Assembly (NCBI RefSeq): GCF_014534645.1
Contig: NZ_JACVQF010000178.1
Span: forward strand, 17,382-81,381
Length of the DNA stretch: 64,000 nt
DNA from: Streptomyces griseicoloratus
Lineage (GTDB): Bacteria > Actinomycetota > Actinomycetes > Streptomycetales > Streptomycetaceae
Direction: 5' to 3'
Both the position numbers and the translations under genes were made by a program. Numbering within the stretch: position 1 is the stretch's first letter; each line of letters opens with the position of its first letter. Positions 54,581 to 63,902 of the stretch are shown here, piece after piece. The notes beneath the pieces were generated by a model. It saw only the letters and a list, made by a program, of their open reading frames with translations. It had not been told where the DNA came from and did no database searches.

Positions 54581-55188
54581 TCGGCACTCCCCGAGACCGC
54601 CCCGTGCAGGAAGACCTCCACCAGCTCCTGGGGGGTCAGGTCGGGCTGGTCCTCCGTATGCGGCTGGGTGAAGAGCAGCCCGAAGAAGAGGGCCGCGATC
54701 TGCTCCGGCGGCCGGCGCAGGGTGGCCTTGTCGGGCTCCAGCAGCTCCGCGAGGGCCGCGCGGATACGGGTCGTCGACTCGTTGCGGCCCGCGCCGCGCA
54801 CCGTGCCGGGATGCTTGCCGCCGCGATGCCCCAGCGAGCCCATGATCGCGCCCATCCTGGAGATGTGCGCCTGCAGCGCCTCGGCCGCCTCCGCGAGCCG
54901 GTCGGGCAGTGGCTGGGACACGTCGATCGCGTCGAGCTCGCGGACCGCGTGCTCGGGAGAGAGGGCCTCGGCTATGCAGGCCTGCAGCAGCTCGTCCTTG
55001 TCGGCGAAGACCCGGAAGATCGTGCCCTCGCCGATGCCCGCGGCGCGGGCGATCTTCGCGGTCGTCACCGCGGCGCCGTACTCGGTGATCAGCGGGATCG
55101 CGGTCTGGATGATCATCTTGCGGCGCTGCTCCGGCGACATGCCGGGGGCGCGGCGACGGGTGGTCTGGTTCTCCTTGGGTGCTGTCAT
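54577..55188 (-). CDS. TetR-family transcriptional regulator
   Basis: This 203-residue protein has the helix-turn-helix at about residues 20-68 (IIQTAIPLITEYGAAVTTAK, IARAAGIGEGTIFRVFADKD) and an all-helical ligand domain. It is translationally coupled to the DUF6069-like gene. Two GAGTGAG inverted repeats lie directly upstream (55202-55242), a likely autoregulatory operator. Ligand unknown. Confidence 0.92.
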   Translation of the reverse strand: MTAPKENQTTRRRAPGMSPEQRRKMIIQTAIPLITEYGAAVTTAKIARAAGIGEGTIFRVFADKDELLQACIAEALSPEHAVRELDAIDVSQPLPDRLAEAAEALQAHISRMGAIMGSLGHRGGKHPGTVRGAGRNESTTRIRAALAELLEPDKATLRRPPEQIAALFFGLLFTQPHTEDQPDLTPQELVEVFLHGAVSGSAE

Positions 55189-55201
55189 GACTGCGAGAGT
55201 A

Positions 55202-55242
55202 CGGAGTGAGGACTCACTCCGTCAATGAGTGAGTCCTCACTC
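55202..55242. promoter_or_regulatory. Tandem TetR operator
   Basis: CGGAGTGAG-GA-CTCACTCCG (55202-55221) and GAGTGAG-TC-CTCACTC (55227-55242) are perfect dyads with centres 23 bases apart, about two helical turns. They lie 14 bases before the tetR-type gene. Confidence 0.75.
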
Positions 55243-55334
55243 CGCTCACATTTCCCGTCCTGGGCGCTCGTCGATGGCAGCCAGGTGGAACCCCTCCCGC
55301 GGGTGCGGGTGTCCGCACCGGAGGGGTTGGGAGG

Positions 55335-56072
55335 TCAGCTCTGGGCGGTGGGCCGGACGACGATCTCGTTCACATCGACCGTGGCAGGCTGTTCGATCGC
55401 GAAAGCGATGGCCCGGGCGATCGCGTCGGGCGGGATCGCGAGGGCGTCCCGCATCTTCGTGATCTCTGCTCTGACCCGGCTGTTGGTCGACGCCTCCGCG
55501 AAGTCGGTCGCAGTCGCACCAGGCGAGACGGTGGTCACCCGTAGGGAGTCGCCGGCCTCCTGGCGCAGTCCTTCGCAGATGGCCCGGACCGCGAACTTGG
55601 TGCCGGCGTAGACGGCCATGGCCGGCACGATGCGAAACGCGGCCGTGGAGGCGGTGGTGATGAAGTGGCCGGTGCCCTGCGCCCGGAAAACCGGCAGTGC
55701 GGCGGCGATCCCGTGCAGCACCCCCTTCACGTTGACGTCGACCATGTGGTCCCACTCGTCGACGCGCAGATCGTCGAGGGGCGAGATGGTGCCGGCTCCG
55801 GCGTTGCTGACGAGTACGTCGAGCCGGCCGAAGGCCTCACCGGCCAGCGCGACCAGGGCCTGCAGGTCGTCCCGCCGGGTCACGTCGGTGCGGATCTGCA
55901 CGGCCGTGCCACCTGCCTTCTCGATGCGGGCCACCAGTTCCACCAGGCGCTCGGACCGGCGGGCGCCGAGGACGAGTCGCGCGCCGCGCTCGGCGAGCAG
56001 CAGCGCCGTCGCCTCGCCGATGCCACTGCTCGCTCCCGTGATCGCCACCACTTTGCCCTTGATTCCGGACAT
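55335..56072 (-). CDS. Short-chain dehydrogenase/reductase
   Basis: This 245-residue classical SDR has VVAITGASSGIGEATALLLA, VSNAGAG, the catalytic Ser in TTASTAAFRI and YAGTKFAVRA with Tyr and Lys, and SPGATATDF. It has no signal peptide. It is divergent from the XRE-type regulator at 56291, a pairing seen repeatedly in streptomycetes, so that regulator probably controls it. Substrate unknown. Confidence 0.92.
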   Translation of the reverse strand: MSGIKGKVVAITGASSGIGEATALLLAERGARLVLGARRSERLVELVARIEKAGGTAVQIRTDVTRRDDLQALVALAGEAFGRLDVLVSNAGAGTISPLDDLRVDEWDHMVDVNVKGVLHGIAAALPVFRAQGTGHFITTASTAAFRIVPAMAVYAGTKFAVRAICEGLRQEAGDSLRVTTVSPGATATDFAEASTNSRVRAEITKMRDALAIPPDAIARAIAFAIEQPATVDVNEIVVRPTAQS

Positions 56073-56290
56073 GACGTCGTCCTCTCCGTCTTCGGCACCG
56101 GGGCTGGGGTGCGCCGAACGGCAGCGGGTCCTGGAGGAGCGTCCGGAAGCCGTTTGCGCACCGGACGGCCGGGTCCGGTGTGACCGTGTGAGGCCGTCGG
56201 TGGTGCCGCGGCCCCGTGCTCGCGCACCAGTCTCCGGGAGGCTTAGCCTGGTATCCAGACCGAATTTATTCTGGAACTGAAGGTGCCACT

Positions 56291-57115
56291 ATGCTCACGC
56301 AGCCGGACCGACGCCGTCAGCTGAGTGAGTTCCTGCGCAGCCGGAGAGAGCGCCTGACCCCTGAAGAGGTGGGGCTGCCGCAGACCGGCCGCCGTCGGAC
56401 ACCGGGACTTCGACGGGAGGAACTGGCACTGCTGGCCGGGATCAGCGCCACCTGGTACACCTACCTGGAGCAGGGGCGGGAGATCCGCGTCTCCGAACAG
56501 GTGCTCAACTCCCTTGCGGCGGCGCTGCGGCTCGACCGGCACGAGCGCGATCATCTCCTCCAGCTCGCCGGTCACGCGCCCGCGGCCGAAGCCGAGGAAC
56601 GCGAGCCGCTGACGGCCGAGGCGGGTGCCGTCCCCCTGCTGCTCCAGCCGAACCCGGCGTACATCATCGGTGGCAACTATGACGTCCTCAGCCACAACCA
56701 GGCAGCCGACGCGTTGTTCCCGAGGCTCATCACCGAAGCGGACCGGCCCGCCAACTTCCTCCGCTGGGTGTTCCTCGAACCGGTGGCCCGGGACGTCCTG
56801 ATCGACTGGGAACCCGAGGCACGCGGCCTGCTCGGCCGATTTCGGACGCTGGCGGCACGCCATTCCGGCGACCCGCGGTACACCCGACTGATCGAGGAGC
56901 TGAACGAGGGCAGCCCGGAGGTGAGGGACTGGTGGCCGCAGTACGAGGTGCAGGCCCGGCACGGCGGCCGGAAACGGCTACGGCACCCGCAACGGGGAAC
57001 GGTCGATTATGCGTACACCGCTTTTCACCTGGCCGAACAGCCGGAGCAGACGCTGGTCGTGTATGTCGACAGCAGCCAACCGAGCGACGGGGGCGCAGCC
57101 CGGACCGGCGAATGA
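56291..57115 (+). CDS. XRE-family regulator with MmyB-like ligand domain
   Basis: This 274-residue protein has an N-terminal helix-turn-helix (about residues 5-80: QLSEFLRSRRERLTPEEVGL, RTPGLRREELALLAGISATW, YTYLEQGREIRVSEQVLNSL) and a C-terminal MmyB-like domain (about 100-265; LLQPNPAYIIGGNYDVLSHN, NFLRWVFLEPVARDVL). The C-terminal domain is thought to bind a small lipid-like ligand. It starts at ATG 56291, and the 218-base gap to the divergent SDR holds the likely operators. Confidence 0.92.
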   Translation: MLTQPDRRRQLSEFLRSRRERLTPEEVGLPQTGRRRTPGLRREELALLAGISATWYTYLEQGREIRVSEQVLNSLAAALRLDRHERDHLLQLAGHAPAAEAEEREPLTAEAGAVPLLLQPNPAYIIGGNYDVLSHNQAADALFPRLITEADRPANFLRWVFLEPVARDVLIDWEPEARGLLGRFRTLAARHSGDPRYTRLIEELNEGSPEVRDWWPQYEVQARHGGRKRLRHPQRGTVDYAYTAFHLAEQPEQTLVVYVDSSQPSDGGAARTGE

Positions 57116-57410
57116 AGGAGGGCGCCGGCGGCCGTATCAGCGCTCACGCCACGGCGGCGGAGGGCCGGCGGCTGCACGCCGGGCAACTGCTGGGTGATGG
57201 CCCGTCTGTGCGTTCCCCGCCGCCGGGACGGAGTGATCCCCGTCCCGGCCGACCAGCGACGTCACCGACTGCGCCGGGGCAGCCGGGGCGGCAGGCCACC
57301 GGCCTTCGGCCGAGAGGCACAATCCGCCTCTGACCCACGGAAGTTGCCTGATGCCAGCCGTACGCGGATCGGTGCGGCCATTGTCAGCGGCTGCTGGCAG
57401 CATCGCCGCC

Positions 57411-58566
57411 ATGAACGTCATCCGTACCACCCCGCCGCGGCCGGTCGACGTCACCGCGGTCTTCCCTCAACTGGCCCCCCCGCACAGCAACCCGCTTGCA
57501 CCCCTACCCTGGGGCTCCGTCACCGCGCGACAGTTCGGTCGGTGGGCCGCTCTTGTGGCCCGCCGACGAGCCCTGGCCCCACTGCGAAGGTCCTCATGAA
57601 GTGGACGGACTGAGACGGGTGATGTCCCCGGCGGAGGTGCGGCTGGAGCGACGGAGCCGTGCCGCCACGCGAGGTAGGACCCTGACCCCGCAGGAGCGAG
57701 AGACCCTTGACCGAATCCGTCCCCGGCGGGAGCTGCCGCTGGAACCGGCGGTCGCCCAGCCGTATGAGGGATCCATAGCCATGCTGCCGGTCGCGCAGTT
57801 GTACGTGCGGGATGTGCCCGATCTGCACGCACCGGCCGGGGCCGATCTGCTTCAGGTGCTGTGGTGCCCCTTCGATCACCCGATCATGCCCAGGACTGCG
57901 CTGTTCTGGCGGTCGGCAGCCACGGTGACCGACATTCTCACCACGCCCCCGGAACCACCCGCGGTGCAGTTCGACGGCTACCTGCCCGAGCCGTGCCTGC
58001 TCAACCCGGAGCAGATCACCGAATACCCCAACCCCATGGAGTTGAGCAAAGAGGTGCGAGAGCCGCTCGGGGACTGGAACACGTGGCAGGCAGCCGACGT
58101 GGGTGTGGACAGCTCCTACGAGCCCTACCCGGAGGAGTTCTACCGGAACAACCTGTCCGTCGCACCCGGCTGGAAAGTCGGCGGCTGGGCTTCCTGGGGC
58201 CCCACCGACCCCGACCCCCAGGTCTGCCCCGCCTGCGACACCAAGATGGACCCGCTGCTGACCATCGCCACTTTCGAATGGGACGACAGCAACCGCAGTT
58301 GGAACCCCGACGAAGGTCAAGCCCGCACCAGGGTGTCCTCCACGCATACTCGCCCGGAGGACCAGGCCGTGATCGATTTCTTCCGAGCCAAAGGCATTGG
58401 GGTCCACGTCCGTGGTCGTGTCCCCCTGGAAGCCCGCGCCACGTCGCCCGTCATTGACCCTGTCCCGAGACAACCGACCGCGGTCCAAATGGGCAGCGGA
58501 TACGTACAGCAGCTCTACGTCTGCCCGACTTCGCCGGAGCATCCTCACACTGAACTGATGCAGTAG
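57411..58566 (+). CDS. Hypothetical protein, probably frameshifted near its start
   Basis: The expected start MNVIRTTPPRPVDVTAVFPQ begins at ATG 57411 and the frame shifts after LAP at a run of seven Cs (57475-57481). The second frame continues RTATRLHPYPGAPSPRDSSV, GGPLLWPADEPWPHCEGP and onward to 58566 with a CPACDTKM zinc-ribbon-like pair. From the later frame alone a start at 57496 or 57622 could be used. The long form (385 codons) is a streptomycete hypothetical family, recognised from memory. Either a real frameshift mutation or a sequencing error in the C run. Confidence 0.6.
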
Positions 58567-58896
58567 CCGCTCAGACGGCAACCGGCCATCCACCTGGCGT
58601 GACCGGGCCCCATGGCGCCCGCCGCATGCCGGTGGAACTCTGCAGGTTCTTCCCGTTGACGCACCCCGCACCTCGCAGCCGAGAGGATGCGGCGTACATG
58701 CATCGCCGTGATCTACACCCGGGGGAGAGGCACACGGGGGCGCACTACACCCAATGCAGTACGCCAGTCCAGACCCAGGGACGGATAAAAGGCCGGGGCA
58801 GCCCGGGCGAGCATGGACGGGTACCCCGGTCAGAACCCCTGCCTTCTCCATGTGCCGGGTATTCGCCCTGCCCGTAACCCGACGGATTGGTCCCAG
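58567..58896. other. Gene-free stretch before the MMPL gene
   Basis: No credible small gene or structured RNA was seen in these 330 bases. A GC-rich direct-repeat-poor sequence with the candidate promoter of the transporter is all it holds. Confidence 0.4.
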
Positions 58897-61113
58897 GTGG
58901 CTACGTTCCTTTATCGACTCGGCCGACGCGCGTTCCGGCGCCGCGGCCTCGTCGCCCTGTTGTGGGTGGCCATACTCGTGGGCGCCGGCGTTGCCGCATC
59001 CACGGCGCCCGCCCCGCCCGAAGACTCCTTCTCGATGCCCGGCACCGAGTCGCAGAAGGCATTCGATCTGCTCGACGAGCGCTTCCCGGCCGCCAGCGCC
59101 GAAGGCGCCACCGCGCGCGTCGTGATCCGCGCACCCGAGGGTGAGAAGATCTCCGGCCCGGCCGGCAAGGCCAAGGTCGAGGAGCTCGTCGCTGCGCTCG
59201 GCGCCGGCCCGCAGGTGGCCTCGGTCGCCGACCCGTTCAAGGCGGACGCCGTCAGCAAGGACGGCACGACCGCGTACGCCTCGGTGACGTACAAGGTCAA
59301 CTCCATGGAGCTGACCGACCAGGCTCGCGACTCGCTCACCGAAGCCACCGACGACGCGCGCAGCGACGGTTTCACCGTCGAGACCGGCGGTGACGCCGTC
59401 ATGGCCGAGCAGGAGATGGGCGGCACCGCCGAGCTGATCGGCATAGGCGTCGCCGCGATCGTCCTCCTGCTGACCTTCGGCTCGCTCGTCGCGGCGGGCA
59501 TGCCGCTGCTCTCGGCGATCATCGGTGTCGGCATCGGCATCTCGGGTATCGGAGCGCTCGGCAGCACGCTCGAGTTGTCCGCCACGACCTCCACGCTGGC
59601 CATGATGATCGGCCTCGCGGTCGCCATCGACTACGCCCTGTTCATCGTCTCCCGCTACCGAGCGGAGATCGCCGAAGGCCGCACCCCCGAGGAGGCCGCG
59701 GGACGCGCGGTCGGCACCGCGGGCTCCGCGGTCGTCTTCGCCGGACTCACCGTCATCGTGGCCCTGGCAGGGCTCGCGGTGGTCAACATCCCGATCCTCA
59801 CCAAGATGGGCCTGGCCGCCGCGGCCACGGTCGCCATCGCCGTACTGATCGCACTCAGCCTGACCCCGGCCCTGCTCGGCTTCGCCGGCAAGAAGGCGCT
59901 CAGCCGCAAGGACCGCAAGGCGCCCGCCGGCGAGCGGGAGGCGTCCGCCAAGCCCAGGCTCGGCACCCGTTGGTCCCGCTTCGTCCTGCGGCGGCCGTTG
60001 ACCGTGCTGCTCGCCGCGGTGCTCGGCCTGGGTGTCGTCGCCGTACCGGCCACCAGCCTGGAACTGGGCCTGCCGGACGAGGGCAGCGCGGCACCCGATT
60101 CCACGCAGCGCAAGGCGTACGACATGCTGTCGGAGTCCTTCGGCGCCGGGTTCAACGGCCCGCTGATGGTCACCGTCGACACGCGGGGCGCGGACGACCC
60201 GAAGGCCGCCGCCGAGACCGTCGGCAAGGAGATCACCGACCTGGGCGAGGCCGCGGCCGTCACCCCGGCGAACTTCAACGAGGCGGGCGACACCGCCGTG
60301 CTGACGGTCGTGCCCAAGACCGGTCCGAGCGACGCGGCCACCGAGTCGCTCGTCAAGGACATCCGTGCGCTGTCCGGCGACATCAAGGACGAGACGGGCG
60401 CGACCATGCTGGTCACCGGCATGACCGCGATGACCATCGACTTCTCGCAGACCCTGGACGACGCGCTCCTCCCGTACCTGGCTCTGGTCGTCGGCCTCGC
60501 GTTCCTGCTGCTGATGCTGGTCTTCCGCTCGATCCTCGTCCCGCTGAAGGCGGCTCTGGGCTTCCTGCTCTCGGTGGCCGCGGCGCTCGGCGCGGTCGTC
60601 GCCGTGTTCCAGTGGGGCTGGCTCGCGGACGTCTTCGGGGTGGACCAGCCGGGCCCGATCATGTCGATGATGCCCATCTTCATGATCGGCGTGGTCTTCG
60701 GCCTGGCCATGGACTACGAGGTCTTCCTCGTGACGCGCATGCGGGAGGCCTACGTCCACGGGTCCTCCGCCGCCGACTCCGTCACCACGGGCTTCACCCA
60801 CGGCGGCCGGGTCGTCGCGGCAGCCGCGATCATCATGATCAGCGTCTTCTCCGGCTTCATCATGGAGAACGATGACATGATCAAGATGATGGGCTTCGGC
60901 CTGGCGATCGCCGTCCTCTTCGACGCCTTCGTGGTCCGCATGGCCATCGTGCCCGCGGTGCTCGCGCTGCTCGGGACCAAGGCGTGGTGGCTGCCCAAGT
61001 GGCTGGACCGCGTCCTGCCGAACGTCGACGTCGAGGGCGAGAAGCTGCACAAGGAACTCGGCGACACCGCGCCCGCGCCGCACACGCGCGAGCCGGAGAC
61101 GGCCGGAGTCTGA
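58897..61113 (+). CDS. MMPL-family RND transporter
   Basis: This 738-residue protein has two-fold symmetry: helix 1, an extracellular loop of about 150 residues, then five helices, all repeated. Motifs include GLAVAIDYALFIVSRYRAE in the first half and its counterpart FGLAMDYEVFLVTRMREAY in the second, both with the Asp-Tyr pair of the proton relay. Relatives export lipids or antibiotics. GTG 58897 is chosen because the preceding 28 codons lack homology; no Shine-Dalgarno site is visible. Substrate unknown. Confidence 0.93.
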   Translation: MATFLYRLGRRAFRRRGLVALLWVAILVGAGVAASTAPAPPEDSFSMPGTESQKAFDLLDERFPAASAEGATARVVIRAPEGEKISGPAGKAKVEELVAALGAGPQVASVADPFKADAVSKDGTTAYASVTYKVNSMELTDQARDSLTEATDDARSDGFTVETGGDAVMAEQEMGGTAELIGIGVAAIVLLLTFGSLVAAGMPLLSAIIGVGIGISGIGALGSTLELSATTSTLAMMIGLAVAIDYALFIVSRYRAEIAEGRTPEEAAGRAVGTAGSAVVFAGLTVIVALAGLAVVNIPILTKMGLAAAATVAIAVLIALSLTPALLGFAGKKALSRKDRKAPAGEREASAKPRLGTRWSRFVLRRPLTVLLAAVLGLGVVAVPATSLELGLPDEGSAAPDSTQRKAYDMLSESFGAGFNGPLMVTVDTRGADDPKAAAETVGKEITDLGEAAAVTPANFNEAGDTAVLTVVPKTGPSDAATESLVKDIRALSGDIKDETGATMLVTGMTAMTIDFSQTLDDALLPYLALVVGLAFLLLMLVFRSILVPLKAALGFLLSVAAALGAVVAVFQWGWLADVFGVDQPGPIMSMMPIFMIGVVFGLAMDYEVFLVTRMREAYVHGSSAADSVTTGFTHGGRVVAAAAIIMISVFSGFIMENDDMIKMMGFGLAIAVLFDAFVVRMAIVPAVLALLGTKAWWLPKWLDRVLPNVDVEGEKLHKELGDTAPAPHTREPETAGV

Positions 61114-61141
61114 CCTCCCACGCGTACGGTTCCCGTGCCCC

Positions 61142-61187
61142 GGCGCCCTGGCCTCCAGAGCGCCGGGGCCTTGGCTTCCAGGACGCC
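61142..61187 (+). terminator. Imperfect hairpin after the MMPL gene
   Basis: GGCGCCCTGG (61142-61151) and CCAGGACGCC (61178-61187) pair with one mismatch; CGCCGGGGCCTT occurs twice inside and next to it (61161, 61184). Probably a terminator. The rest of the 344-base gap to 61457 shows nothing else except the promoter at 61445. Confidence 0.4.
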
Positions 61188-61444
61188 GGGGCCTTCGCAC
61201 GTACGCCGTACCTGTGCCCGGGCGAGGGTGCGGGCGAGCTTCCTCCCTCTCGCATCCCGACGGCAGTGGGTCGAGCGCGTGGTCGAAGGCGCCTCGGCCG
61301 CGACAACGCCCGCCCCGGGCGGCGCCGACCAGCTGCGGGTAGGCGTCCGGCACACCCCCACGTCCTCTGACTGCGCTGAGGAGCAGTGAACGGTCAACGC
61401 GGGCGAGATCACGTGCTGACCCGCGTACTGCCGCGGTCGTCTTC

Positions 61445-61450
61445 TAGGGT
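61445..61450 (+). promoter_or_regulatory. -10 box of a leaderless promoter
   Basis: TAGGGT lies exactly 7 bases before ATG 61458, the standard geometry when transcription starts at the A of the start codon. No Shine-Dalgarno site is present. Confidence 0.5.
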
Positions 61451-61457
61451 CGTCCGT

Positions 61458-62123
61458 ATGATGATCGACACTGGGGCCGCCGGCTTGCTCTTCGAATCCC
61501 TCCAGGCAGATGCCCTCACCAGCCCGGACCAGCTGCGCGAGCTCTACCCGCAGCCGAACCAGAACTCGCTCCGCAAGGAGACCGACCGCCTGACCGAGGA
61601 GACCCGGGCGCTGATCGGCTGTTCCTCGCTGGTGTTCATCGGCAGTGCGGACGCCGAGGGCCGGGCGGACGTGACGCCGCGTGGCGGCCCGGCCGGGTTC
61701 GTCTCGGTGCTGGACGAACGCACCTTGGTGATCCCCGACGCGACCGGCAACAAGCGGCTCGACACCATGCACAACGTCCTGCAGACCGGACGCGTCGGCC
61801 TGCTCTTCCTCATCCCCGGCCGCCCTACCACGCTGCGCGTCAACGGCCGCGCCTGTGTCTCGGCGCGCCCGGAGCTGCTTGCCCAACTCACTCCCGTCGG
61901 CAAACCGCCGGTCACGGCGATTGTGGTGCATGCGGAGCAGGTCTATCCGCACTGTCCGAAGTCGCTGATGCGCGCCAACGCCTGGCAACCGGAGCAGTGG
62001 GTGCCTGCCGACGCCCAGCCGACCAGCGCCGAGGTGACGCTGGCCCAACTGAACCTGCCGGGCCTGACCGTTGACCAGATCGAGGAGGCCGAACGGGAGT
62101 CACTGCGCCTGCGTTACGAGTGA
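61458..62123 (+). CDS. Pyridoxamine 5'-phosphate oxidase-related FMN-binding protein
   Basis: This is a split-barrel flavoprotein of about 221 residues: LVFIGSADAEGRADVTPRGG, TLVIPDATGNKRLDTMHNVL, RVGLLFLIPGRPTTLRVNG and a YPHCPKSLMRANAW segment. Family members reduce F420- or FMN-dependent substrates or bind haem. It appears leaderless (TAGGGT 7 bases upstream). Substrate unknown. Confidence 0.9.
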   Translation: MMIDTGAAGLLFESLQADALTSPDQLRELYPQPNQNSLRKETDRLTEETRALIGCSSLVFIGSADAEGRADVTPRGGPAGFVSVLDERTLVIPDATGNKRLDTMHNVLQTGRVGLLFLIPGRPTTLRVNGRACVSARPELLAQLTPVGKPPVTAIVVHAEQVYPHCPKSLMRANAWQPEQWVPADAQPTSAEVTLAQLNLPGLTVDQIEEAERESLRLRYE

Positions 62124-62491
62124 ATCGGGACTGAGTGAGCATTTTCCAACCTGCCAGGCTGAGCTGCACAGTTGTAGGCCGAAGCTCGGTTGTTGTGACC
62201 GGAGGAGCCGGTTGACGGGGCCCGGCGGAGGGCCGGTTGCTGCCGGCCGAGGCCACCGCTGGGCAGCATGTGCGGGCGCTGAGAGCGCAGCTGCCCCGGT
62301 GCCCGTGAACAGATGGGATGGGAACGTGCGTTGATTCGCTTCGTGCATCGCCGCGGCGGCCCCCACGGCAGCGGTGGCGCGGAGGGAACTCCCCAAGAAC
62401 TGATGGCCGGGGTTACCGATACGCCCCGGGAAAGTGATGTCGCACCCATCATGACAGGTCATAGGGCGTTTTCGTAGGAGGAACGGCACAG

Positions 62492-62542
62492 GTGACGAGC
62501 CTTGTTGGGCCCTCTCCGGGGCACCCAGAATTCCCGTTGTGA
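62492..62542 (+). CDS. Possible 16-residue leader peptide
   Basis: GTG 62492 follows AGGAGG (62476-62481) and encodes VTSLVGPSPGHPEFPL; its TGA overlaps the GTG of the next gene. The good ribosome site belongs to this frame rather than to the large gene, so translational coupling is possible. The 62124-62491 stretch before it holds no gene that I can support. Confidence 0.3.
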   Translation: MTSLVGPSPGHPEFPL

Positions 62543-63822
62543 ATCATTCGGGGAAAGTCGATCAGGAAGACATCGTGCGAGCGCGGAATGTGCTGCTCGC
62601 ATCAGGTCGCCGCACGCCGCGCGAGGAAGTCGACGCCTACCGGGTGCTCGCTCAGGTCAGCCCCGCCTCGTACCTGCCGCTCTTGGCCAGGGCGCTACAA
62701 CGTCTGAGCTACGACAGCGGCTCCGGCAAGAAGCATGCAGCCTGTCTCGCGCTGCGAGAGGAGGCAGTGGCCGTAGCACGGTCCATCGATCCGGCCGAAC
62801 CTGCCCGTGCGGATGTTCTGTACGAGGCTCTCAACACGTGCCAGAGGGAGCTGTACAGCCTGGGTCGACGCGCCGAAGGGCTGGCCATGCGCGCCGAGAT
62901 GCTTGCCATTGGCCGCGCACAGGCGGAACTGTCCGGAGACCCCGTGGTCAAAGGACTGCGTGAGTGGGCTGCCGGTCTTTCCGAGGAAGGCCGGTATGCC
63001 GAGGCTGCCGATGCCATGACCGAGTTGGTCTCAGCGATCCTGCCCGACGGGCCCGGCAGCGGGGGTCTTGCCTGGTCACTCCTGGAGTGGATCGCCGCTC
63101 TCCATGACGCCGGCCGGTCCGGCGAAGCGCTCGCCGCGTTCGAGACACTCGTCAGCATGGAAGCGGCCGAAGCCGCGAATGACCGCGGCCCGATGGCCTG
63201 CCATCTCTACTCGCTCATCGGGTACGCACAGGTGCTCGATACCCACGGCCGAGGAGGGCGGGCGGCCCGCGTCCGGCAAGACGCACTGGCCTTGCTGACG
63301 GAGTTGGCCGATACCGGTGAGCGGAAATCCTGGAGTGGCTATCAGGCGTCGTTCTGGGCGGTGGTGCTCTCCATCTCGGGCGCCGAGAGCGATCGGCCTG
63401 CGTCCGATGAACCGCGTCCCCCTTCGGGGGCGACGCCCATGCAGTGGTCGCCCGATGCCAGGCGGCGCTACTTCGAGAGCCGCCATGCCCTCCGTGAAGA
63501 GCTGGATGCCCTTGCTCCGCGAGCCGCCGAGGATCCGGACCAGTACCTGGCCGAACTGGTCCGGCTGCATCGGGTCCTCACCGTCCGCTCCGCCGTCTAC
63601 TGGGAGCACCGTACGCATCTGTTCGCGGAGCGAGTGCGCTCCCTGTTCGACGACGGAGTGGACCTGGCCCGCCGGCTGTCTCAGCACGACCCGGCAGACG
63701 GAATGCGAACACTGGCCAGGGCCCTGATCGACCGATCGACCTTCCACACAGCCGCCCGCGAGTTCAGGCCCGCGCTCGATGACTTCCGCCAAGCCCTGAG
63801 CTACCTGGGGGAGGCCACCTAA
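62539..63822 (+). CDS. TPR-like helical-repeat protein, unknown
   Basis: This 427-residue protein is almost wholly alpha-helical, with tandem TPR-like pairs (EDIVRARNVLLASGRRTPRE; EEAVAVARSID; RAEGLAMRAEMLAIGRAQAE; GRYAEAADAMTELV; EFRPALDDFRQALSYLG). Streptomycetes carry many such proteins, often next to helix-turn-helix or kinase genes. The start is GTG 62539, overlapped by the leader peptide stop. Role unknown; probably protein-protein interaction. Confidence 0.7.
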   Translation: MNHSGKVDQEDIVRARNVLLASGRRTPREEVDAYRVLAQVSPASYLPLLARALQRLSYDSGSGKKHAACLALREEAVAVARSIDPAEPARADVLYEALNTCQRELYSLGRRAEGLAMRAEMLAIGRAQAELSGDPVVKGLREWAAGLSEEGRYAEAADAMTELVSAILPDGPGSGGLAWSLLEWIAALHDAGRSGEALAAFETLVSMEAAEAANDRGPMACHLYSLIGYAQVLDTHGRGGRAARVRQDALALLTELADTGERKSWSGYQASFWAVVLSISGAESDRPASDEPRPPSGATPMQWSPDARRRYFESRHALREELDALAPRAAEDPDQYLAELVRLHRVLTVRSAVYWEHRTHLFAERVRSLFDDGVDLARRLSQHDPADGMRTLARALIDRSTFHTAAREFRPALDDFRQALSYLGEAT

Positions 63823-63902
63823 CCTGTGCCGGCCGACGTCCGCCCGAGCAGCTCGCCACTTCCCATAGCTCGCGTTACCAGTACCGGGACCACGGGACGG
63901 GC

